Below, piece by piece: positions 8,130 through 15,963 of a stretch of DNA of 64,000 nucleotides. Each line of letters opens with the position of its first letter. Position 1 is the first letter of the stretch. The notes under the pieces are model-generated. The model was given only the letters and a program-made list of their open reading frames with translations, made no database searches and had not been told where the DNA came from. Made by a program: the position numbers and the translations under genes. This DNA comes from an uncultured Lachnospiraceae bacterium (lineage in GTDB: Bacteria > Bacillota > Clostridia > Lachnospirales > Lachnospiraceae). The stretch lies in NCBI GenBank assembly GCA_910586255.1, contig CAJUHR010000004.1, positions 91,712 to 155,711 of the forward strand. Reading direction: 5' to 3'.

Positions 8130-9678
8130 CAGGGAAAAACAGCTGATGAATCAGGTCCGGGAGTATGGACATGTGATTATTTATGGCGCCGGTATGGTAG
8201 GGGAATTGGTACTTAGGTGTCTGTCTATATATGGACTTAAGAAACATGTGCTGGGGGCGGCCGTCAGCCGGAGGGATAAGTCGGAGAGGGGTTCTTTGTA
8301 TGGAGTACCGATCTATGGAATTGACGAATTTGAGGCACAAAAAGACGATATTCTTGTTATTGTGGCAACCTTACCGGATCTTCATGAGGCCATGGGAAGA
8401 AGGGCGGCAGAGCTTAAGTTTAGACATGTCATCTTTATAACGGAAGGACTTTACAGGGAACTTTGCAAAAGGCTGATTCGGAACTATAAACAGAATGTTC
8501 CCCTGGCATTTCCGTCAGATGTCAGGACGCGGATCTTGTTTATGGCTTCGGATAATAACAGGGTTTCCGGGGCGTTTCTCTGTATGGCAGAGTTATGTGA
8601 ACAGCTGCGGGAGCAAGGAATCGGAGCCGGAGTGGTTCTGCCTCATTACGGAACGGGTACTTCTTTGCTGGAGGAAAAGGACATTCCTTATACCTATATT
8701 GAGTCTAGGGATTGGGCTTATAAGGTGGAGGATACGAAGACATTATGGCAGAAGGCAGGATTTATAGCAGGGATTCTTTCTAACCAAAAGGCAAAAAGGG
8801 AGCTTGTCTCTTTAATCAGGGAACAGCATGTGGATTTGGTTCACTGCAATACTACCTATACTTATATAGGTGCCGTTGCGGCGAGACACTGCAAAATCCC
8901 GTTTGTATGGCATCTGAGAGAGAATCTGGAGCATCAGGGATACCGGATTTTCAGACAGAAAAGGGCATGGAACCTAATGCAGCAGGCGGGCAAAATCGTT
9001 ACCGTATCTGAATATATAAAGAATCTGGTTCCATTTGAGAAGAAAGGGATAGCAGAGGTTTTGTATGACGCAGTAGATATGGGAGGAATGCCTTGTCCTG
9101 AAAGGGAGATTTTGTGTAGGAAACCATTACAGATGATTCAGGTTGGGGTGCTGATTGAATATAAGGGACAGAAGGACCTGATTGAAGCCTGTCATATTTT
9201 AAAAACTAAATATGCGTTGGATTTCCGTTTGTTATTAGTTGGAAAAGGGCTTCCTGATTACGTGGAGGAACTGCGTCAGCTTGTGAAATCCTATAATCTT
9301 GAGGAGCATATTTCTTTTTATGGCGCTGCGAATGATGTGTATCGTCTTTATATGCAGTCAGATATTTCTTTTATGTGCAGCAGCAGGGAGGCATATGGAA
9401 GGGTGACCATAGAGTCTCAGCTGTCGGGATGTTTGGTAATCGGTGTGGATTTTGGGGCGACACAGGAATTGATCGAGGATCGAAAGACAGGGTATCTGTA
9501 TAAAAGGGGTGATGTCCAGGCTCTTGCAGAGACGATTGCAAAGGCAGTAGAAAACTCTGATAAGTCCAGGGAAATTGCTAAGAATGGTCAGAGCTATGCG
9601 TGGAGAGCTTATACAAAAGAAAGAAGCATTCAAAAAATGCTGGGGATTTATGAAGAGGTTTTAGGAAGGACATTATAA
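8101..9678 (+). CDS. Rossmann-like domain fused to N-terminus of a family 4 glycosyltransferase
   Basis: 525 residues from the chosen start. VIIYGAGMVGE at 25-35 begins the Rossmann-like domain, here at the N-terminus. A GT-B family 4 glycosyltransferase follows from about 135 (RILFMASDNNRVSGAF), with HCNTTYTYIGAVAARH, the VGVLIEYKGQKDL strand and SSREAYGRVTIE in the C-terminal donor-binding half. The frame is open back to a TTG at 8041, but ATG 8101 has an AAGG ten bases upstream and gives a usual 29-base overlap with the previous gene. ATGs at 8107 and 8113 are also possible. Confidence 0.86.
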   Translation: MRMTMQEYCDREKQLMNQVREYGHVIIYGAGMVGELVLRCLSIYGLKKHVLGAAVSRRDKSERGSLYGVPIYGIDEFEAQKDDILVIVATLPDLHEAMGRRAAELKFRHVIFITEGLYRELCKRLIRNYKQNVPLAFPSDVRTRILFMASDNNRVSGAFLCMAELCEQLREQGIGAGVVLPHYGTGTSLLEEKDIPYTYIESRDWAYKVEDTKTLWQKAGFIAGILSNQKAKRELVSLIREQHVDLVHCNTTYTYIGAVAARHCKIPFVWHLRENLEHQGYRIFRQKRAWNLMQQAGKIVTVSEYIKNLVPFEKKGIAEVLYDAVDMGGMPCPEREILCRKPLQMIQVGVLIEYKGQKDLIEACHILKTKYALDFRLLLVGKGLPDYVEELRQLVKSYNLEEHISFYGAANDVYRLYMQSDISFMCSSREAYGRVTIESQLSGCLVIGVDFGATQELIEDRKTGYLYKRGDVQALAETIAKAVENSDKSREIAKNGQSYAWRAYTKERSIQKMLGIYEEVLGRTL

Positions 9679-9695
9679 TCAGCAGGGAGAAACCA

Positions 9696-10844
9696 ATGTA
9701 CTACGCCAAAGAGATCGTAAACCAATTAAAGCAAAGCCGCCAGACGGCCGTATTCGGCGCCGGAGTCATGGCCTTGGGGGTTGTGAACTGCCTTACAGTC
9801 CCACCCTATAGTCTGCACATAGAATGCTGTCTGGTATCAGACAAAAGAAAAAACCCCAGCCAGGTATCAGGAATTCCTGTTCTTGATTTTGGGGAGGCAG
9901 AGTCTGTCTTAAGGAAAGATGCCCTGGTTATCGTTGCCGCAGTGGATAAAAATCTGGAGTCCATGGAAGAGAGTCTTTACAGTCATGGATATCATCACAT
10001 CCTTCCTCTTACCTATGAGGGGGATCTGTGGATGCTGCTTCGGGGCAATCTTTACCGGGAGGAGCGGTTGTCTAAAGGGAAATCTTATATCACCCTGGAG
10101 GAAGCGCTTCAGGAAGCCTGCGTTCCTGCTTTGAGGGATATATATGGGGATACCCATAAGAAGATAAGCATCTATACAGCCATGTGCCATGTGGACAGGC
10201 CTCTTTCGGAGGATATTTCCCGGTATTTCTGGGAGATTCCGATTCAGGTGGGGGCGGCGCTGACGGACAAGGAGATATGCGAAATCCGTGATGATACAGG
10301 GGATCATATCTCTCATAAGAATCGCCAGTACTGTGAACTGACGGCCCTCTATTGGATCTGGAAAAACGATAAGTCCGACTATGTGGGGCTGGGACATTAC
10401 AGAAGGCATCTGGAGCTGGAGGAAGGAGATTTAAAGAAGCTGGCCTGTTCAGACGTGGATGTGGTGCTGACCATTCCGATTTTTGATGTTCCCAGTGTGG
10501 GGGAAGTATACCGGCGAGACCATGTGGCAGGCGACTGGGATGTGATGCTTCGGGCCATTGGCACTCTTTGTCCGGAGTATTTATCTTCGGCAAGGGAGAT
10601 GGAGACCGGAAGATTTTACTATGCCTACAACATGTTTATCATGAGAAGAGAGATTCTGGAGCCATACTGTAAGTGGCTGTTCCCCCTTCTGAGTTATTGT
10701 GAGGAGCATTGTGCCGGGGAGCGGGAGGGATATCAAGGACGGTATATCGGATTCCTGGCGGAACATTTGATGTCTGTATATTTTCTGCACCATGAAAAGG
10801 AATACAAGATCGTCCATGCAAGGAAGCATTTTATCGGGAAATAA
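9696..10844 (+). CDS. Rossmann-like domain fused to DUF4422 protein (copy 1)
   Basis: 382 residues. AVFGAGVM near 18-25 starts the Rossmann-like domain. From about 154 the DUF4422 domain runs KISIYTAMCHVDRPL, then CELTALYWIWKN, GLGHYRRH near 232-237, and YAYNMFIMRREI. DUF4422 is known from capsule and LPS loci and is thought to be a glycosyltransferase-type domain, but its reaction is unproven. The start has AGGGAG six bases upstream. It is a close paralogue of the next gene. Confidence 0.85.
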   Translation: MYYAKEIVNQLKQSRQTAVFGAGVMALGVVNCLTVPPYSLHIECCLVSDKRKNPSQVSGIPVLDFGEAESVLRKDALVIVAAVDKNLESMEESLYSHGYHHILPLTYEGDLWMLLRGNLYREERLSKGKSYITLEEALQEACVPALRDIYGDTHKKISIYTAMCHVDRPLSEDISRYFWEIPIQVGAALTDKEICEIRDDTGDHISHKNRQYCELTALYWIWKNDKSDYVGLGHYRRHLELEEGDLKKLACSDVDVVLTIPIFDVPSVGEVYRRDHVAGDWDVMLRAIGTLCPEYLSSAREMETGRFYYAYNMFIMRREILEPYCKWLFPLLSYCEEHCAGEREGYQGRYIGFLAEHLMSVYFLHHEKEYKIVHARKHFIGK

Positions 10845-10859
10845 GAGAGGGGGAGCCCT

Positions 10860-12008
10860 ATGTACTATGCCAGAGATACAGTGGAGGAATTGAAGAACAG
10901 CAGTCAGCTTGTGATCTATGGAGCCGGGCTTGTGGCATACGAGGTAGCGTCCTGTCTTATGGGAGAACCTTATGGACTCAACATAGCATGCTTCCTTGTG
11001 TCTGACAAAAATGGAAATCCGAATCGGATGTTGGGCCTTCCTGTGATCAGTTTAGATGAGAGGGAGGGCAGAATTCATAAAAATGCTCTGATTATTGTGG
11101 CGGTCATGGGGAAGTATCTGGATGAAATTCTCGAAAATCTTGAGAAAAAGGGTTTTGTACATATATTGCCTATGACCTTTGAAAGTGATTTGTGGAGCAT
11201 GATTCAGGGCAATTATTACTGGTATGTCCGTCTTGGCAGAGGGAAGAATTACCGGATATTGGAGGAAGAACTGAAACAGGTACAGGTGCCTGTGGAGGCA
11301 GAGGGCCAAGAGAGGAAAGGAAACAGGGTCTGTATCTATACTGCCAAATGCCATGTGGACAGGCCGCTTTCGGAGGATCTTTCCCGGTATTCATGGGAGG
11401 CTTCGATTCAGGTGGGAGCGGCACTGACAAAGGAGCGGATCTGCGGCCTGATAGATAATGAAGGGGATAATATTTCCCATAAGAACGGACAGTACTGTGA
11501 ACTGACGGCATTGTACTGGATATGGAAACATGATACTTCTGACTATGCGGGACTTGGCCATTACAGGAGGCATTTTGAACTGAATGAGGATATGCTGAAG
11601 CGGCTGGCCTATTCGGATATTGATGTGGTGCTTACCATACCTATTATAAACTTTCCAAGTGTGAGGGAGGTCTATGGCCATGATCATGTGGCAGGTGACT
11701 GGGATGTGATGATGGAGGCGGTCCGTACATTGGCAGCGGATTATGCAGAGACGGCGCAGGAATTGGAAAAGGGAAATTTTTATTATGGCTATAACATGGT
11801 GATTGCCCGAAAGAAGATACTGGATGATTACTGTGAATGGCTGTTCCCCATACTGGAGTACTGTGAGGAGCGCTGCAATGTGAGGGAGGGTACATATCAG
11901 AAGCGGTACATTGGTTTTTTGGCGGAACGGCTTATGGGGATTTATTTTTTGAGACATGAGGATGATTATAAGATTGCACATGTGAAGAAGCATTTTGTGG
12001 AAGGGTAA
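10860..12008 (+). CDS. Rossmann-like domain fused to DUF4422 protein (copy 2)
   Basis: 382 residues, exactly the same length and layout as copy 1 and alignable end to end: MYYARDTVEELK, LVIYGAGLVAYE, CHVDRPLSEDLSRYSWEA, GLGHYRRHFEL, YGYNMVIARKKI. This is a tandem duplication that has since diverged. GGGGAG precedes the ATG. The following 139 bases are AT-rich and non-coding and carry the ribosome site AAGGAG of the next gene; I found no convincing promoter there. The two copies probably handle different sugars or linkages, which is inference. Confidence 0.85.
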   Translation: MYYARDTVEELKNSSQLVIYGAGLVAYEVASCLMGEPYGLNIACFLVSDKNGNPNRMLGLPVISLDEREGRIHKNALIIVAVMGKYLDEILENLEKKGFVHILPMTFESDLWSMIQGNYYWYVRLGRGKNYRILEEELKQVQVPVEAEGQERKGNRVCIYTAKCHVDRPLSEDLSRYSWEASIQVGAALTKERICGLIDNEGDNISHKNGQYCELTALYWIWKHDTSDYAGLGHYRRHFELNEDMLKRLAYSDIDVVLTIPIINFPSVREVYGHDHVAGDWDVMMEAVRTLAADYAETAQELEKGNFYYGYNMVIARKKILDDYCEWLFPILEYCEERCNVREGTYQKRYIGFLAERLMGIYFLRHEDDYKIAHVKKHFVEG

Positions 12009-12147
12009 TGGGGAAGTATATAAAGCAGAGTATAGATATTTTTGTGTAATTGATGAGAAGTAACAAAGCTTTAGAAAATTATATAGTTACATATTTATAA
12101 ATCAGAATTTTTCATATTACAGGAAATAATACAAGGAGATTTCAAAG

Positions 12148-12870
12148 ATGAACACAGCACTAATCCTGGCCGGAGGCATTGACCCCCGTTTCCAGATGAA
12201 TATCCCAAAACAATTCGTCAATGTCAATAACCGCCCCATTATCGTCTACACCTTAGAGATCTTCCAAAACCACCCGGATATCGATGAGATCATTGTCACC
12301 TGTGTGGACGGCTGGCAGGAGATGGTCCGGGTTTATGCAAGCCAGTTTAACATTACGAAATTGAGAGAGATCATTCCGGGAGGCAAAGACGCCCAGGAAT
12401 CTACATACCGGGGACTGAAGCTTCTCCGGGAACGAATGGGAAAAGGAGACATGGTGGTGATTCATGACGCCATCCGCCCTATGGTGTCGGAGAAGGTGAT
12501 CACCAGAAGCATGCAGATGTGCCGGAAGAAAGGAATGGGGGTGGCGGCCACTTATATCATGGATACGATCATGCATTCCTGGGACGGGCAGGAAGGGTAT
12601 AAGAGTATCAATCGCTATGAGATCATGAAGGTCCAAACTCCTCAGGCATTTGATTTTGAGATGATCTGGGATCTTCACAACAAGGCGATTGAGAAAAATT
12701 GTCTGGGAGCCTGGGATAACAGCTCTCTATTGACCAATTTGGGAGAAAAAGTATATTTTTCCAAGGGCTCCAGCCTGAACATGAAGATCAATACCGTGGA
12801 GGATGTGGAGATGTTCAAGGCCCTTTACCGCATGAAACACCCGGAGGAAGCCGTAGAGAAGAAGGCCTGA
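12148..12870 (+). CDS. IspD/TarI-like cytidylyltransferase (copy 1, altered Gly-rich loop)
   Basis: 240 residues, right for this family. Members make CDP-methylerythritol (IspD) or CDP-ribitol (TarI) from CTP. The N-terminus ALILAGGIDPRFQMNIPKQF has the LAGG and PKQF of TarI, but IDPRF replaces the usual GxGSRM, so the glycine of the CTP loop is Asp while the arginine is kept. DAIRP, QTPQAF and a C-terminal KINTVEDVEMFKAL are standard. Its place beside a second copy, an SDR and DUF4422 genes favours a CDP-activated polyol for the polysaccharide over isoprenoid synthesis. Altered activity is possible. Confidence 0.82.
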   Translation: MNTALILAGGIDPRFQMNIPKQFVNVNNRPIIVYTLEIFQNHPDIDEIIVTCVDGWQEMVRVYASQFNITKLREIIPGGKDAQESTYRGLKLLRERMGKGDMVVIHDAIRPMVSEKVITRSMQMCRKKGMGVAATYIMDTIMHSWDGQEGYKSINRYEIMKVQTPQAFDFEMIWDLHNKAIEKNCLGAWDNSSLLTNLGEKVYFSKGSSLNMKINTVEDVEMFKALYRMKHPEEAVEKKA

Positions 12871-12901
12871 AACTATAGAAATTTGCAGAAGGAGACACAG
12901 G

Positions 12902-13612
12902 ATGAATATTGCGTTGATTCTGGCCGGAGGCTGCGGAAGCAGAACGCAGCAGGATGTTCCGAAACAATTTATGAATGTGTATGAGAAGCCATTGATCATT
13001 TATACTCTTGAGAATTTTGAACGGCATCCGGATATTGACGGGATAGCGGTGGTGTGCCTGGAAGGGTGGCATGAGGTTTTGAGAGCCTATGCCAGGCAGT
13101 ATAAGATTGAGAAGCTGAGATGGATCGTAAGTGGGGGAAGTGACGGGCAGGAATCAACTCAGAAGGGGATTGAGGCGTTGAAAGGTATCTGCCAGAAGGA
13201 GGATGTGGTCATCATCCATGATGCCATTCGTCCCTTTATTACGGAAGAAGTCATTAGTGATGCCATATTGGTATGCCAAAAGAAGGGCTCTGGTCTCAGC
13301 GCGGTCCGGTGTCAGGAGACAATTGTGAGGACGGAGGACGGATTTTCCGGGAACGAGAATATCGGACGTCAGGAGATTATGCGTGTCCAAACTCCTCAGG
13401 CTTATTTGTACGGGAAAGCATTGCAGGCCTATGAGGAAGCGGCGAGACGAGGGATCAAAGGAGAAGTATATATTAACACTTTGATGCTTCACTTAGGAGA
13501 GCGGGTATATTTTTCAAAGGGAACTGAGAAAAATGTGAAAATTACCACCATTGATGATTTGGAAGTGTTTAAGGCTCTTCTTAATATGGAGAGAGAGGAT
13601 TGGATCAAGTAA
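12902..13612 (+). CDS. IspD/TarI-like cytidylyltransferase (copy 2)
   Basis: 236 residues. LILAGGCGSRTQQDVPKQFM retains the Gly and Arg of the CTP-binding loop. DAIRPFITEEV, QTPQAYLYGK and KITTIDDLEVFKAL follow the family order. It is a paralogue of copy 1, 31 bases upstream, with AAGGAG before the ATG. This copy has the more canonical active site. It could make CDP-ribitol or a similar CDP-sugar alcohol, or be the cell's IspD; sequence alone does not decide. The next gene overlaps or abuts its stop. Confidence 0.84.
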   Translation: MNIALILAGGCGSRTQQDVPKQFMNVYEKPLIIYTLENFERHPDIDGIAVVCLEGWHEVLRAYARQYKIEKLRWIVSGGSDGQESTQKGIEALKGICQKEDVVIIHDAIRPFITEEVISDAILVCQKKGSGLSAVRCQETIVRTEDGFSGNENIGRQEIMRVQTPQAYLYGKALQAYEEAARRGIKGEVYINTLMLHLGERVYFSKGTEKNVKITTIDDLEVFKALLNMEREDWIK

Positions 13613-13641
13613 AGATACGGAAAATCCCGGGAGGTGTGAGT

Positions 13642-14715
13642 GTGGAAAAGGCGGTTGCTTTCTATGGCGCAGGGATGGTGGCAGTAAGTGTTTACTATGC
13701 CATCAAGGAGTTGTACAGGGATTGGAGAGCAGTCTGTTTTATTGTCAGTAACAAATCGGGAAATCCGGACAATATTGACAGGATTCCGGTTCTTTCCATA
13801 GAAGAATTTTTTAGGATTGACAGAAGGAATAATGTGAAGATATTAGTGGCCACACCAGAAAACCATCATGAGATGATTGCTTTAGAGCTTCATAAAAGAA
13901 ATCACAGGAATTATCTGCTCATGGATTCCCGAAAAGAAGCGGCTCTTATGGAGCAATATTTTAACCGAAAAAAACAGTTCATTTCACTTCGCTCCTATCC
14001 CGTGGGGACAAAACGGGCTTCTTTGAAGGTGTACATGACCAGATTCCATAAAGATACTCTATTGCAGAATCCTTATAAAACACAGGAGTGGATATGCGAT
14101 ATTCAGGCGGGGGCTGCTTTGTCAGAAATTTCTGTTGCAGATATAAAGGACAATACAGGAGATAACATATCCGGAAAAAATGGAAACTACAGTGAGCTGT
14201 CAGCTCTATATTGGATTTGGAAAAATACGCGGGCTTTGGATCGTGATAAGGAATATTTTGGTTTGTTTCACTATCGCCGGATATTAGATCTGACAGAGGA
14301 GGATCGGTGTAGAATGGAAGAAAATCATATTGATATCATTCTTCCTTTTCCCACCATTCACTATCCCTCTGCCAATGAACATCACCAGAGATATGTCCGG
14401 GAGGAGGACTGGCAGGCCATGACCATGGCATTGGCAGAGTTAGCCCCGGAATATGCCAAGAATATGTCCCGAATCTTTTCTCAGCCTTATTTTTATAACT
14501 ATAATATGTTGATTGCAAAAAGAAAGATTTTTGATGATTTTTGTGAATGGATGTTTTCAATTCTTGAGAAAACAGAAAGCTTAAGCAGTCCAAAGGGGTG
14601 GGAGCGGTCCGACCGATATATCGGATATCTGGGTGAGAATCTGACTACCTTATATTTTATGCATCATAAAGAGGAGTTGAAGATTGCTCATACAGGACGT
14701 TTGATGCTGATATAA
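13642..14715 (+). CDS. Rossmann-like domain fused to DUF4422 protein (copy 3)
   Basis: 357 residues from GTG 13642, chosen because GGGAGG at 13629-13634 lies seven bases upstream. A TTG at 13600 overlapping the previous stop is the alternative start and would add 14 residues. AVAFYGAGMVAVS opens the Rossmann-like domain. The DUF4422 part has YSELSALYWIWKN, GLFHYRRI and YNYNMLIAKRKI. It is clearly more divergent than copies 1 and 2. It lies between the cytidylyltransferases and the SDR, which ties DUF4422 function to the CDP-activated precursor. Confidence 0.83.
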   Translation: MEKAVAFYGAGMVAVSVYYAIKELYRDWRAVCFIVSNKSGNPDNIDRIPVLSIEEFFRIDRRNNVKILVATPENHHEMIALELHKRNHRNYLLMDSRKEAALMEQYFNRKKQFISLRSYPVGTKRASLKVYMTRFHKDTLLQNPYKTQEWICDIQAGAALSEISVADIKDNTGDNISGKNGNYSELSALYWIWKNTRALDRDKEYFGLFHYRRILDLTEEDRCRMEENHIDIILPFPTIHYPSANEHHQRYVREEDWQAMTMALAELAPEYAKNMSRIFSQPYFYNYNMLIAKRKIFDDFCEWMFSILEKTESLSSPKGWERSDRYIGYLGENLTTLYFMHHKEELKIAHTGRLMLI

Positions 14716-14740
14716 GGAATAGGCAGGGGAGAGGGGCGGT

Positions 14741-15829
14741 ATGGAAGGAAATGCCGGGAAAGGATTAGAAAAAATGACAAGATATGACCAGGAATTATCT
14801 TTTTGGGCAGAGCAGAGTGAATTGTGGAATAAATTAAATGGAAGGACTGTGATGATCTCCGGGGCAACGGGGATGATAGGTAAATGCCTGGTGGATCTTC
14901 TGATGCTGCGGAATCATAAGACAAATATGGGGGAGCGTATAAGAATAGTTGCTATGAGCCGGAATGAAGCATCGGCAAGAGAATGTTTCCAGGCGTGCTG
15001 GAACAGCGAATGGTTCCGGTATATTTCCTGTGACGTCAATCAGCCGATTCCGGAGTGCGGGGAAGTGGACTATATTATTCATGCGGCCAGCAATACCCAC
15101 CCTAAACAATACTCTCAGGACTCCATCGGGACGATAGCTACGAACATTTTTGGTACAAAAAACTTGCTGGACTATGGAATCGCCCATGGGATCCGGCAGT
15201 TTTGCTTTGTATCGTCTGTGGAAATCTATGGGGAAAACAGGGGAGATACAGAAAAGTTTGATGAGGGTTATCTGGGATATCTTGACTGTAATACCCTGCG
15301 GGCAGGTTATCCGGAAAGCAAGCGGCTGGGGGAGGCGCTGTGTAATGCTTACAGGGAGACTTATGGGATGGATTTTGTCATTCCCAGACTGAGCAGAGTG
15401 TATGGCCCTACTTTGCTTTTATCAGACACCAAAGCGATTTCGCAGTTTATCAAAAAGGCTGCCAGAGGAGAGGATATTGTGTTGAAAAGCAAGGGAACTC
15501 AAAAGTATTCCTACGTTTTTGTCACAGATGCAGTGGCGGGGATTCTTTGGACTATGTGCTTTGGAAAAGTCGGGGAGGCATATAATGTGGCAAACGAAAC
15601 TTCAGATATTACTTTGAGAGAGCTGGCAAAGGAGATGGCCGGGCTTTCCGGAACTAAGGTCATATTTGAGCTTCCACAGGAGAGTGAGAAAAAAGGATAT
15701 TCTGCAGCCACGAAGGCAATGCTGGATGTGGTGAAATTAAAAAAAATTGGATGGGAAGCGAGAGTTTCTATAAAGGAAGGGATTCTGTGTACAGTGGAGG
15801 CGGTGAGAGGACACCTTGAAAAACACTGA
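14741..15829 (+). CDS. NAD-dependent epimerase/dehydratase (extended SDR)
   Basis: 362 residues. After a 35-residue lead, VMISGATGMIGK is the NAD(P)-binding TGxxGxxG-type motif, YIIHAAS the second strand, SSVEIYGE the catalytic Ser region and YPESK the YxxxK active pair. RLSRVYGP and a C-terminal substrate lobe follow, as in nucleotide-sugar epimerases and 4,6-dehydratases. Last gene of the polysaccharide locus. Pairing an SDR with an IspD-like enzyme recalls Haemophilus Bcs1, where both parts are fused to make CDP-ribitol, but this is the extended SDR type, so the product is uncertain. Confidence 0.84.
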   Translation: MEGNAGKGLEKMTRYDQELSFWAEQSELWNKLNGRTVMISGATGMIGKCLVDLLMLRNHKTNMGERIRIVAMSRNEASARECFQACWNSEWFRYISCDVNQPIPECGEVDYIIHAASNTHPKQYSQDSIGTIATNIFGTKNLLDYGIAHGIRQFCFVSSVEIYGENRGDTEKFDEGYLGYLDCNTLRAGYPESKRLGEALCNAYRETYGMDFVIPRLSRVYGPTLLLSDTKAISQFIKKAARGEDIVLKSKGTQKYSYVFVTDAVAGILWTMCFGKVGEAYNVANETSDITLRELAKEMAGLSGTKVIFELPQESEKKGYSAATKAMLDVVKLKKIGWEARVSIKEGILCTVEAVRGHLEKH

Positions 15830-15848
15830 AAAACCGCTGAAAAACACC
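15817..15848 (+). repeat. Three phased direct repeats TGAAAAAC
   Basis: TGAAAAAC starts at 15817, 15827 and 15838, that is every 10-11 bases or one helical turn, each followed by AC, CGC or ACC. The array spans the end of the SDR gene and lies just upstream of the tig promoter. It may be an A-tract-rich UP-like region or a protein-binding array. No known operator matches. Confidence 0.5.
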
Positions 15849-15869
15849 ATAAATCCTACAAAATAGTAC

Positions 15870-15898
15870 TGGTAATTATGAAAGGACTATGCTATAAT
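15870..15898 (+). promoter_or_regulatory. Candidate promoter for tig-clpP-clpX
   Basis: A perfect TATAAT at 15893-15898 is preceded by TGC, an extended -10 element. The -35 at 15870-15875 (TGGTAA) is weak at 17-base spacing. It lies about 65 bases upstream of the tig start and is the only good candidate in the gap. Confidence 0.6.
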
Positions 15899-15963
15899 GT
15901 TACATTGAAGTGTGGCGCCCTGCCGAGACGACCATACACAGATGTGAAGGAGGAACCCAGATC

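Noticed and set aside
9909..10593. Long minus-strand ORFs opposite the DUF4422 genes
   Set aside because: They mirror the codon structure of the plus-strand genes, are rich in Pro, His and Arg, and have no ribosome sites.
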